Shown here piece after piece: positions 37,871-49,362 of a stretch of DNA of 64,000 nucleotides (positions within the stretch are counted from its first letter, which is position 1; each line of letters opens with the position of its first letter). This DNA is from Myxocyprinus asiaticus (Eukaryota > Chordata > Actinopteri > Cypriniformes > Catostomidae). A model generated the notes under the pieces. The model was given only the letters and a program-made list of their open reading frames with translations, did no database searches and was not told the DNA's origin. Position numbers and translations under genes: made by a program. The stretch spans positions 23,062,826-23,126,825 of the forward strand of contig NC_059362.1 of assembly GCF_019703515.2 (NCBI RefSeq), read 5' to 3'.

Positions 37871-38548
37871 AGAGACACATGCAGACAGACACGCCATTAC
37901 AGTAAAAACAATCAGAGCACAAGCTGTCCATTTAAACACTCACTTCCTAAGTCATCCTACAAAACACAGTTCAGTATTTGGAAACACTTTATACTTATCT
38001 GTAGTGTTGTATCAAATCGAATTTATAAGATGACTCTTATCAAAGTCAAATTTACATTAACATCAGTTCTTTTACCTTAACAAATTACAGGTTTGTGAGA
38101 CTTTTTTCATTTATTTGGTGCTGTGTACATTTAGTAAGTACACTAGACCATTGGTTCTCAACACAGGGTCATGACCTAAAAATGGGTTGCAGGTTTGTTC
38201 TGATAGCGCCGTGAGCACAGCAAACAATGCTTCATGCAAAAAATAATATAAATAATACAAAAAGCAAATAAAAAAACTTTGTCCCCTTTATTAGCTTCTG
38301 CTCTTGTTTATGCATTTTAAAAATTAAAAACTTTCCTATTAAGTCTATATTATGTTAATATTTATTTGTTTCAAACATTTTATATATACAGCATATTTTG
38401 CATATGCTGGGCCTATGAAGTTTATAGTAATGTTGAATTACATGTTTGATTTTAAGGACGTTTTTGTTGACTTTTTTAAACAATTCTTCCACTTGATGTC
38501 TGATTTGAAATCTGGATCCTGAAATGGTTTATGAAAACAGAAAGTCAG

Positions 38549-38582
<34 letters not shown>

Positions 38583-39021
38583 TCAATATATCATAACAAC
38601 TCACATTTTAACACCTCATTCACAAACCCTCTTCCTCCTTTCAGCATGAGTGTGGCATTGACGTCGATGCAATGCCTGAGATTTATGTGTGTCTCTGTCT
38701 GGATTCCCAAGGTCACTCTCTGAATGGGTGTTTGCTCGTGTATACAGTGTGTGTGTGTCATCGGAAGTGTGCTGTGCGTAGGTGAGTGGTTGAACAGTGT
38801 AAGCCCCTGGTGCAAATAAAACGCTTACAAACATACCTCCATGCATTGAGCGGTCGCATACAGGATCTCATGCAGTTACGTCACTTAATGACTTAATCTG
38901 ACCTTACATCACATTATAGAAACCATCGTTAGTATGATGCCTACAATTTCCCCAGATCTGTGTTTTAAAGTGCCAATTTCATAGTTATGTTATGAGATCA
39001 GTGTTAAATTGAAAATACCAT
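37871..39021. other. Intergenic with (CA)n at 38548-38580
   Basis: One CA microsatellite, otherwise nothing recognised. Confidence 0.45.
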
Positions 39022-39379
39022 TAAAGGAATATTTAGAGTTTAATACAAGTTAAGCTCAATCGACAGCATTTGTGGCATAATGTTGATTACCACAAATATT
39101 TATTTTGACTAAATATCTGGGTTACAGTGAGGCACTTACAATGGAAGTGAATGGGGCCAATCCGTAAACATTAAAATACTCACTCTTTCAAAAGTATAGC
39201 CACAAGACATAAACACTGTGTTAACATGATTTTAGTGCGATAAAATCACTTACTAACCTGTGTAACATTACAGCCAATTTTACAACTTAATTGCCATGAT
39301 GATGTCAACAAACCCAAAAACCCTATAATGACTGTAAAAACTATGATTTAAACAACTTTACAGCTCAAGTAATACATTG
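39022..39379. repeat. P1 palindromic repeat, copy 4 (one arm)
   Basis: TTAAAGGAATATTTAGAG left end and the usual internal blocks up to 'aacaactttacagctcaagt'. Cut exactly where the LTR element at 39380 starts. The other arm is absent downstream. Confidence 0.75.
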
Positions 39380-40545
39380 TGTCATGTGTATTTTGTTGAT
39401 TCATGTTTTTCATGTCTTTTATTTTGAAAGTTATTTCCTGTTTCATGCCATGTGTCCCTAGTCATGTGATTTCATGTTTTCCCTCCATGTTCATGTGTCT
39501 TGTTTTCATTGGTTTATTGTCTCGTTATCTTGTTTTCAGTTCTGTTTGTTCATTGGTTATCTTTGTCATGTGTTCTCCCATGTCCATGTATTTAAGCCCT
39601 CATGTTTTCCCATTGTGTTTTGTCAGGTATTGTTGAATGTAACTTTAGTCATTGTTTATAGTCAAGTCAAGTTTATGTTCATGTTTATAGTTAGGGTTTA
39701 TTGGTTCTCACTTTACGTAAATAAAATTGCACTTGGGTTCTTCTATTCATCGTCATCGTCTTCTTCATTGCCAGCGCCAGCCACTTGTTACAGAATACCT
39801 GACCTACAATGAACCCAGCAATCCAGCTCCTCCACCTACGTCAGGGGAATTATCCCTGGAGGACTATGTGGAGAATTTTTGCGATCTGGCCTGCCAGGTG
39901 GATTTTAATGAGGTGGCCCTCAAGGACTGTTTCTGATTTGGACTGAATGGGCCCATCTCTTTTCTGATGCCAGGCAGTCAGTGTACCCACAGCCTGGCTC
40001 AGTATATCGACCTCGCCCTGCAGATTATTGGTTCCACGTTCACTGTCAGGGAGGTGGATGCCGAGCCAGAGTTCCACGTCATGGCCGCCGAGCCAGAGTT
40101 CCACGTCATGGCCGCCGAGCCAGAGTTCCTCGTCATGGTCGTTGAACTAGCACCATCTTTTGCTCCTGATCCTGAGCCTGCTCCGCGCCACGTCACGGCC
40201 ACGCCTGAGCCTGCTCCGCGCCACGTCACGGCCACGCCTGAGCCTGCTCCGCGCCACGTCACGGCCACGCCTGAGCCTGCTCCGCTCCACGTCACGGCCA
40301 CGCCTGAGCCTGCCCCTAGCCACGTCACGGCCACGCCTGAGCCTGCCCCACGTCACTGCCACCCTTAGTTCTCCTGAGTAGGCAAGGGGAACTATCAACC
40401 CTCCGACCCCGCCTGGACCCTCCAAGCCCTGGACTCCGCCTTGGCCTGTTGGTCCCTTGACATTGCCTCAGTTCTGCGTTCCCTCAGCTCCACTGCAGTC
40501 CTTCAACCTGTCGGCTTTGCCGGGGTCCGTTTGCTTAGTCCGTTA
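39380..40545 (+). mobile_element. LTR retrotransposon without pol, sister of 17884-19626
   Basis: LTR at 39380-39792 (TGTCATGTG..CTTGTTACA) with the same internal order as the other copy: 'gaatacctgacc' just after the LTR, a gag fragment with EEYVEDF-type motifs (here LEDYVENFCDLA) to about 40060, then GC-rich minisatellites. The 3' LTR is missing, and the element fades near 40545. Confidence 0.82.
40051..40366 (+). repeat. Minisatellites in the second LTR element
   Basis: Three 27-bp units 'ccgagccagagttccacgtc' near 40057-40140, then about six 33-bp units 'gcctgagcctgctccgcgcc' at 40168-40360. A different sequence but the same placement as in the first copy. Confidence 0.88.
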
Positions 40546-42125
40546 ATGCATCTACAGAAATGAATCCAAAATCGTACATTCAAAAGAAAAAGGAGCAGAG
40601 AAAGAGCGGGAGGTAGTCAACAATTTATGAGTTTTTTGAAGAAGAAAAGTGAGCCATACCTGTCAACGTAGCTACTTGGGTGAATATTTGTTTGATATTC
40701 ATGTAAACATCGTCCAAAATCGACACTTGGCACACACCAAATGCAATATTTTTTTATTTTTATTTTTTATTTTTTTGCTTTTGATGAGAAAATAAAAGGG
40801 AAATATTCACCAGGTGATGGGTAACATTGTTAGCAACTGCATCATTACACACTTGGCTTTTCATTAAACAGTGAACAACAATGAGATACTTGCTTAATAA
40901 AGTGACATGCACAATTCAAATCAAACTGTCAATATCTGCTGCTACTCACACATCTACTGTATAAACATATTTTACTTAAGTGCAAAATTTACCATCATAT
41001 GTTTATCTATGTAGCCTAACTGTTTTTTTTTTTTCCAGAACTCCATGAGAGTCATGTGAAATTTTCCTCACATTTAGCCACCAAAAGAATATGTGAGGAA
41101 CAAAATCTGTTGTTGTGTTTAGATGTCGTTGTCTATTTAAAGACACAGTACAGATTTAGCATGTGTTCTGAGTATCAATGTAAATAATTTTAAATAGAAC
41201 AATTTATGCATTTAAACAATAAACATGTAACACATATAAATGCAAAATAATAAATGCAGTTTCCAGACATTTATTGATGGAATATACAGAATTTGACAAC
41301 TTTTCAAAAGCTAAAATGCAACCAATATGATTAAAAAAAATTATATTTTAGATCCCCTAACCTCACCCCTTCGCCTAAGCTTAACAGATTTTCAACAATA
41401 TAATTTATTTTATTTTATTTTTTTTTACTGTTAGCTGCTTTTATTTATTTATGCTACTGGTCATTGTGTTTGTTGTCACTTTCAGTTATTTGTCATGTAG
41501 CAATAACTCAAATCTCATCTTTTTACTTTGTGATGTGTTTGATGATTGTCACCATCATTTTGATTTGCATGTAAAGTGTTGAGTCTCCTTGACATTGACA
41601 AACTTAAGTATGAATATTATAGAGGGATCAGATGTTGGTCTTTAATCATCATCTGGCCAGTTACCATCAAATGGCAGGTTATTTTACCTGTCACCTGTAT
41701 TTTCCCTAATTACTTTTATGGTTATCATAAAAAGTTGAACTACGAAAGTAATTTACGGGATCTGACTGTTACAGTATGTACACTGAGCATTAAATAAAGA
41801 TTTAAATTTAGATATGTTCCAGACAAAAAGCGATCACACAGCATTGGAAGACCTGGAATATAGCGCACGAATGGAGGATTACTTTTATGATCATTTTTGT
41901 GGTGCTTTTCTCATTTTTTTTTTTTTTTTTTTTTTCACAACTTGGACTATCTAAAAACTCCCTTTGTGTCTAACGGAAAAATAATCAAAAATAGAAAATA
42001 AGGTTCTTCATGATGTACAGTACCTTTATAGAAAAGTGCTGCCTGTGAAGTCATTGACTTCCTGGTTTGTTGCCTTAGGTTAAAGACAGAGCCTCAGTCT
42101 CAGATAATGATGTAGAGAAAGCAGG
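40546..42125. other. Intergenic spacer
   Basis: AT-rich with poly(T) at 41915-41936. No exon or terminal repeat recognised. Confidence 0.45.
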
Positions 42126-43014
42126 GGCCAGTTGCACCAGATATACGTAAGTTACAACTTAGCCTAGTTGTGGCGTAAATGGGCACTAAGTCACAATTTA
42201 CACACTACGAAATATTTGAGCATTGCACCATTAAACTTAGGTAGAACGTAACCCTATGCATGAACTAAATATTTATGGAAGACTATGACCAGGAGCAATG
42301 GTTGGAATAAAAAAGCATACTGATATTTTATGACATCAATGAGCTCATGTTTTGCGTGACAGGCTTCAATCCATTCGACATACAGTATGATGTTGACATT
42401 TATGAGACAGAATACTTACTTTTAAGGGGCTCTTCAGCATGAAACCGATCTAATGGTGCCATTTTCAGGATGCATTGCCCGGTGACAAGTTTCAACACAT
42501 TCCAAATATTTATAGGATATTAAAATGAATAAATGTCTATTTTTCCAGCCTGCTGTATTTATATTTATTTATCACCCCTTAATTATTTTAGATACCAGTC
42601 CCTATATATTGTTATTTACACAGGGCAAATATACTATTTCTCAAATCTACTTTTATTACGTATCATATTTTAATGGGGATATAATTTATTACAGCTGACA
42701 ATTACGTGAGAAAACAAGGTTTGAACATCAACCGTCACAAGATCAAATTGAAGTTCACAGCTTTTTAACACTTCTGTGTACAAATTTGAAGGCTGTTTAT
42801 TGGATAAATACAGGAAAACATCATATTATGTGACTACGCATTACTTTATGGAGAGCTTATGACCTACTAGTTAAGTCATGCCTTAAGAACAGGTTGTGCA
42901 ACCAAATGAAGCACTGACTTAGTCACAAAATAACTAGTAGTTACTAAGCCCTTAGTGTGAACTTTATGTCCCAACTTACGTGAGACCTTACGTACAGCTG
43001 GTACAACCCTACCT
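42126..43014. mobile_element. TIR DNA element, unassigned (about 890 bp)
   Basis: Left end 'gggccagttgcaccag' with 'acgtaagttacaacttag'. Right end 'acttacgtgagaccttacg' with 'agctggtacaaccct'. These are inverted matches, with ACTAAG/CTTAGT motifs repeated in both arms. Could be Harbinger- or hAT-type; target duplication not resolved. Confidence 0.6.
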
Positions 43015-43700
43015 AGGAGTGAGCAGGGAGGAAAGGGGAGCAAACAGAGAAATCAAGGGTGAGACATAAGTCAAAAAGTGAATTTGTAAAAGTGTGTTGT
43101 ATAATAAAAAGTTTCTTGTTAAAGCATGTTGTGAGGGCATAGGAAACGAGCCGCTACAGCCACCGCAAATACTTTTAAAAACCAGCTGTGTGTCCCATTA
43201 AAATTGGTCATTGTGCATTGTGCATGGGCTAGTCACAGGCAGTATAGACTGTACCTTCCAGTGACTGGATTACTCAAACAGCATGTAATAAGATGGGAGT
43301 ATAAAAAGAGAAACATAAAAGAGGACAACACAATACTGAGGAAAGGGAATACATTGCTCAGTCTTTCATAAGAGTAGATTTGCAGTGAAAGAGAATCTGA
43401 CAAAAAGTGGGACAAACAGACAGACATCTTGACCTCAACTGTTTATTCAAAAACACTTGAAAGGATTCATATTCAACAAATGATGGCACAATTAGCTGGT
43501 ATAAGAGCAAGAAATGGGGCAGGCAGAGGCGAGATTGAACGAGAAGAGATGATTGCTAGAGAAAGGAGGTCATAGCCAACTGTAAGTGGGTTATGAAAAA
43601 CACATGCATTTAGATTCTCATCAGGACTATATACTGTACAGTGAGATCCAAAAGTCTTAAACCACATTGAAAATTGGGAGTTTTCTTTTTCTTTAAACCT
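43015..43700. other. Intergenic spacer
   Basis: Nothing recognised. Confidence 0.4.
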
Positions 43701-43705
43701 GGAAA

Positions 43706-43790
43706 TAAGAAGCTCAGTGGTTAGCACTGTTGCCTCACACCAAGAAGGTCTTGGGTTTGAGTCCTGGTTCAACTGGGTCTGGGTGCTCTG
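43706..43790 (+). mobile_element. DANA/HE1-like SINE head
   Basis: 'gctcagtggttagcactgtt' (box A) and 'gggtttgagtcctggttc' (box B) with 'gcctcacaccaagaaggtc' between, as in zebrafish DANA-type tRNA SINEs. Only the tRNA-related head is present. Confidence 0.75.
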
Positions 43791-43799
43791 AGATATTTT

Positions 43800-44970
43800 T
43801 TTCCCCATTGTGGTAGAAGAAAAAAAGGAAGGGATGTTAAATGGTGCATGGGATGAAAAGGATGGAGAAAGAACACTGAGATAAGATGGAAGGATTTATC
43901 ACAATTTCTTATAAATCAGTGTCACATTAATGCATTTCAATGTAAATACACACATGTCAACACTTAAAAGTATTTCATTGTTTATGTTTTTGACATGTGA
44001 AAGTTGGTCACAAGTCCATCTGTGAGGGACTGGAGCACAATTAATCACTTAACTGTGTGACTAAGCAAATTGTGAGATGTAAACACTAGCATACACTATT
44101 GGTAGTGGCCAATATTACCGTTTATCATTGAGTTATAAGGTGGTTTGATCCACTTTGGGCACACTTCTGTGAAAAGCATCCCATAGACACATTTGTTTAT
44201 ATAATGATAATCATTAAAGTTCTGTTAATCTTTTTAGGCCACAAAAAGTCAAACTTCATTATGCATGCCAACACACAGACCCAGAATCAATTGGCATTTC
44301 TGCATTCACAACACAAAAAGCAGGTACCAGCTTTATTTTTAACACTCAAATTGCTGAGGCTCACACACAGAGCCAATCTTTACAACTTCCTCTGTCACCA
44401 CCTGAACCCACATACATGTACACACATACACACTTTTAGTGTGAGATTGTCAGTGTGAACTCCTTTGCCCTTGTACACACTGTACTCTTTGTTAAATGGT
44501 TGCTATGGCAGCCATCTGTGACTCTCAGGTGACTGAAACTTGTCACATTTCAGGTTCACTATGAGAATTATGCACTTCTCTTGATCCTTTAATCCCTATC
44601 TTTATCTCTTCCCCAGCCTCCTTATTCTCTTACTTTTATTGGAGTTTTATAAGGTTTAATTTGTCCAAGACTGGAGAAATTGTTCACTTAAAAAATGAAA
44701 AGTCTGTCATTATTTACTCACTCTCATGTTGTTCAAACACCAAACTCTGACTTTCTTTCTTCCATTAAATACAAAAGGAGATAGGCAGAATGTTAGCCTC
44801 AGTCACCATTCACTTTCATTGCAACTTTTTCTGTACAATTAAAGTTAATGGTGATTGGAAATTGGAGAATGCTTTGAGCAAGGAAGGAAAATTGCTGTTG
44901 CTCCACTCCACTACACTCAGAGTAACTCAAAGTTTCTGAGTAACCAAGATGAAACGTAATAATGTATATG
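43800..44970. other. Intergenic with P2 fragment at 44676-44825
   Basis: 'gtctgtcattatttactcac' and 'agtcaccattcactttcatt' mark a P2-related fragment. The rest is empty. Confidence 0.45.
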
Positions 44971-46424
44971 CAGGGTTGGGCTGTAACTGAATACATGTAA
45001 CGGAATTAAAGTTTTTAACTTTAACAGAGTTAAATAAAGTAACTGTATTCAGCCCCCATTATGTTTTCAAGCACCTGTATTCAGAATACAGCTACTTTTT
45101 ACAACTTTTTTTTACTATTTTAGAATACTTTTAGAATACTTCTCTCATAATGACTACAAAAAACTTCTTGTCAATCAAGTGAGAAACTTGTCACAGCTAC
45201 AGCACATAAGCAGTGTTGCCAGGGTTTCATGACAAATTGGGCTAATTTGAAATCACAGTCGCGGGTGTGACAGGTTCTTTAACTTTCTTCATGAAGGAGG
45301 AAGCGGGAGACAAGTAAACAATCCACGTAAGCTTTTATTTTCCACACTTTTCAGTCTACACACAAAGGGTTTTGCTTTTCAGCAACAAAGCACACTCTGC
45401 TGTGTGCGTCTCTCAATCCCCCCTCTGGCGGTTTGGACTGCCCTTTTATCCCCCTCCAGCTCTCACTGCAACACAGAACAGCCGTTAGAGACAATTTACC
45501 ATAGGTGTCAATCCTTGCCGTTCTCCCTCTCCGCTTTCCACAGACATCGCTGAGCCACACCCAGATCACCACAGCGGGTTAAAATTATAGCATCGTGGGT
45601 TGTGGTTTTTGGGATACTTTAAAAATGGACCGCGGTCACTAAAAAGTTTGATGGTAGACACTAGATAATGAAAATACGTCTTAGTCATGTATAATGATTC
45701 CGGGATTTAATATCTGGCAACCGCACCGGAATGATGTTGTCTTAATCAGTGCGCTGTCAGCTGTGCACCAGAATCAATACAGTCACATTTTTACACAAAT
45801 ACTTCATTTGAGTGCATGATACATTGTTTCCCATAGTTGTAGTTGCTGTGTTAATATATTTATTTAACATACTGTTTCATACAAAGTGATTCAAAAATTC
45901 TTTTTTAATTGACTATTAAAATGAAAGGAGCAAAAGAATTAAAAGCACCTAAAAAATAAAAGTGTCAGTAATAAAAGAAGTAGAAAATACAAAGAATAAA
46001 TAGGCCTAACTATGGAAGCAAGCCTAGTAAAAATCATTCATATTCTACATTGTTGTCACAGGAACTCACTGTGTTGCATGTCTCATTTCTGCAAGTGGCA
46101 TCTACTTATCATCTCGAAAATATGGTAAATTTGCAATTTTTTTTATCCAATTTTGTCTCAAAATGTATTAATCTTTGTCAGTCCAATCAAATAATGGACT
46201 CACTTAGATGTTAATAGTGGAGATGTAGAGGTTCAGATGAGATAATAATGACATATCACACATAATTCTTCCAATTGTTTCTAGCCTTTATCAATATAAG
46301 TATTCTTGTATTCTGAATCCGTAAATTATTATGTGATGTAACAGAATATATTACTGAATACATTTAAGACAGAGTATTTAGTATTAGGCCCAGAATACTT
46401 TTTAAAATATTCTGCCCAACCCTG
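44971..46424. mobile_element. hAT-4 element (1454 bp) carrying a solo LTR
   Basis: Ends CAGGGTTGGGCTGTAACTG and TATTCTGCCCAACCCTG. Flanks TGTATATG (44963-44970) and TTAATATG (46425-46432) match at 6 of 8. Own sequence about 1.14 kb without the LTR at 45266-45573. Non-autonomous. Confidence 0.82.
45266..45573 (-). mobile_element. Solo LTR, 308 bp, with perfect target duplication
   Basis: On the minus strand: TGTGGTGATCTGG start, AACCTGTCACA end. GATAAAAGG promoter-like box and AATAAAAGC polyA signal in the expected order. GCGGG duplicated on both sides (45261-45265 and 45574-45578). Confidence 0.9.
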
Positions 46425-46432
46425 TTAATATG

Positions 46433-46854
46433 TAATTTTTTTGTGGCAACCACTCGTATACATGGCAAAATCTACTAAAAACATAGCAAGACTTTCATAT
46501 ATCTTCTCTTTAGGGTGTAGGAGTCTGGTATGTAGTACACACAGCACAATACTGTTGTTTCATAACTGATATTGTACAGGTTCTTGTGTCAACTTACAGG
46601 CACATGCATGAATACATTAGAATACTGCTGGCAAATGTCCCTTGAATTACACAAAACTAAATAAGCACACTCTCTCTCTCTCTCTACCTCATTCATTGTT
46701 TCATTGCATCAGTTTGATGGTTGATGTCACAACAGTCATGAATTCATGCATACACAAATACACAGTGTGTTAATAGTGTCAGGTCACACAACAGGGTACA
46801 TTCAGATGAATTCCAGACAGTTCTTGGGAACACTTTGTCTCTTGGTCAAAATAC
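46433..46854. other. Intergenic spacer
   Basis: Short CT run near 46672-46685, nothing else. Confidence 0.4.
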
Positions 46855-47312
46855 ACACACACCTCAGAGCTACACTGGATTTGACCAGACTAATCTCACA
46901 GTGAAACTGGAAACAGTACGTTGACTGTTCTTTCGCTAAAATAGGTCTGTGCCTACCGAAATTCAAAACACTGCCCTCAGTGGCCAAAGCGGTAAGTGTT
47001 GTTGGGTGTATGGGCACATGTGAGGTCCATTTTCTCAGTGAAATGTTCATGGAGGGGAGGAATGCATATGTTATAAGCTGTACCCCCCAAACCGAACCAT
47101 CAGTGAAATAAAAATGTAGTGTTAGAGGGAATAACACAAACTCCAAATCATACCCAGCACTAATTATGAACACAATTACTTCTTGGTTTGCTTCCAGTCA
47201 CACTACATGGGAAGGTAAACACTGAGAGCCAATGCTAAAATGTCTGATAAGAGATGGCACTTGTCAGTGAGTCGGCATAATGTGGCCAATCCTAGGGTAC
47301 AGGAACTGTCGT
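46855..47312. repeat. Unclassified repeat RX, copy 2 (uninterrupted)
   Basis: Colinear with the pieces of copy 1 at 28785-30665, about 460 bp. Shares 'ctgccctcagtggccaaagc', 'gtatgggcacatgtgag' and 'tgtctgataagagatggcac'. No inverted termini obvious, and the class is unknown. Confidence 0.65.
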
Positions 47313-47560
47313 GTTTATTTGACATGTGTCAGTTCTCTCATTTTCACGTCTCTCTTTGCTTCTTCTTTTTCTTTTGATTTGATTTATTGCATACCTTACC
47401 TACTTTGTTTCCACCGCATTTTATTTATTTGTTCCAACAAACACTTGTGTATACTCTGAACTTAGTTTTAGATTGTAACATGTTTCATTAAATAAATATC
47501 TAAAGACAGCCTCAAATGTAGAAAGATTTATAAAGTGAATTTTTAAAGTGATAAATTACT

Positions 47561-48201
47561 TTAAAGAATAGTTCACCCAAAAATTAAAATTATCTCACCA
47601 TGAGCTCACCCTCATGCCATCCCATATGTGTATGACTTTCTTTCTTTTGAACACAAACAAATATTTTAAGAAGAATATTGTGAGATGGGTGCCAACATTT
47701 TGATGATCCAAAAAGCACATAAAGGCAGCACAAAAGTATTACTCATGACTCCAGTGTTTAAATCTATATCTTCTGAAGTGATATGATAGGTGTGGGTGAG
47801 AAACAGGTCAATATTTAAGTCTGTGAAATGTGAATCACTAAAAACACAAGAACAAAGTGAAAGTTGAATTGAAGATTGACTGAGCAGGGAGGAGAATTTA
47901 TACAAGAAATACACTTAAATATTTATCTGTTTCTCACCCACACCTATCATATCGCTTCTGAAGACATAGATTTAATCACTGGAGTCATATGGATTACTTT
48001 TATGCTGACTTATGTGATTTTTAGAGCTTCAAAAGTTTGGCCATCATTCACTTGCATTTTATGGACCTACAGAACTGAGATATTCTTCTAAAAATCTTCC
48101 TTTGTGTTCTGCTGAAGAAAGAAAGTCATACACATATGGGATGGCATAAGGGTGAGTAAATGATGAGGTAATTTTCATTTTTGGGTAAACTATTCCTTTA
48201 A
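47561..48201. repeat. P2 palindromic repeat, intact copy (641 bp)
   Basis: TTAAAGAATAGTTCACCC at the left, GGGTAAACTATTCCTTTAA at the right. The two halves mirror each other throughout ('ctcaccctcatgccatcc' / 'ggatggcataagggtgag', 'gggtgagaaacag' / 'ctgtttctcaccc'). No ORF. A very common cyprinid MITE-like family by appearance. Confidence 0.88.
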
Positions 48202-49127
48202 GACCCCACGCAATGCACTGGACTTTTGTCTTTTACAGTGTTGCTCTTCTTGGAAAACCGACCAAAAATGTTGATGATGCATCTTACACTCATGGGTGAA
48301 TCCAAATTTTTGTCCAATAACATGCTTTTTAGAATGAGAATGGTCATCCACTAATACCACTTCTGGCAAACAAAAGTAAGTATAGCTAATAATGTTTCAA
48401 AGCTGTGATGTAAACTAAAGGCTATTCACTTTTTTTAAATAGGACTTCAATATGTTCTGCACTTAAAAGTCCTGTTTATTAAGGAAATACATCAACACAG
48501 GAGAGAACACTGCACTTGTCAAGTAATTTCATGGAGTCTTTAACATTAACCCCTTTTGTCTTGATCACAGTGTACCTTACGGATAATTAATTAATCAGGA
48601 TAATCTCTATTAAAAGACATTACTAATTGCAAAGTTTAAATAAAGTTTACATTTGGGAGTTTACATCTAACACCCAGCTATTGTCAACTGTTATACACAT
48701 ACAAAACAGACTGCTTTAAAATGACCCTAAACAATGTCAAATCTCATCCTATATCTAAATGTTTGCTCAGCCCAAAATCTGGCTGTAAGTGACTTTAATT
48801 TCATCAGAGGTTTTTAAACACCATGGCATCAAGCATAGGTCTGATTTTGCATCAATTGGAGACAATTAGCCTGATAAATGTGCTTGTGGTATGCAGTTAT
48901 TTAAGCTATTCAGCCACTTACACATATGTTGTACACACATACTGTACAGTATACAGTACGTACAAGAAGGACGTGTTTAACATTTTGTAGAACAAATGCA
49001 CAGGCTACACTGGACAAACAAACTGTTTTGAGAACATTTTGGAACATCCTCATTTGGAAAAACGGTCCATACATAAATGAAAAAGTGATTTTAAAATTTT
49101 TAATAATGCAAAACAAAGGCAGGTTTA
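48202..49127. other. Intergenic spacer
   Basis: Nothing recognised. Confidence 0.4.
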
Positions 49128-49362
49128 AGTGGTTTACAAGGATTTTTTTTCTTTTTTTGGTTACAGACTGGTAATGACAAGGGTATTATGCTATAAATGT
49201 GGTTTATGAGGACATTTCTAGTGTCCCCATAATTCAAATCGCTTAAAAAACATAATAAACTATATTTTACTGAAAATGTAAAAATGCAGAACGTTTTTTG
49301 TGAGGGTTAGGGGATAGAATCTATAGTTCGTACAGTATAAAAATCATTATGTCTATGGAGAG
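49128..49362 (+). repeat. SINE-like interspersed repeat S1, copy 2
   Basis: Same blocks as 13790-14075, with an internal deletion of the 'gggtaggtttagggttag' segment. Confidence 0.75.

Noticed and set aside
39967..40425. Glu-Pro-Ala repeat frame
   Set aside because: Minisatellite in the second pol-less LTR element.
46802..47173. 123-codon minus-strand frame
   Set aside because: Lies in repeat RX; the sister copy does not keep the frame.
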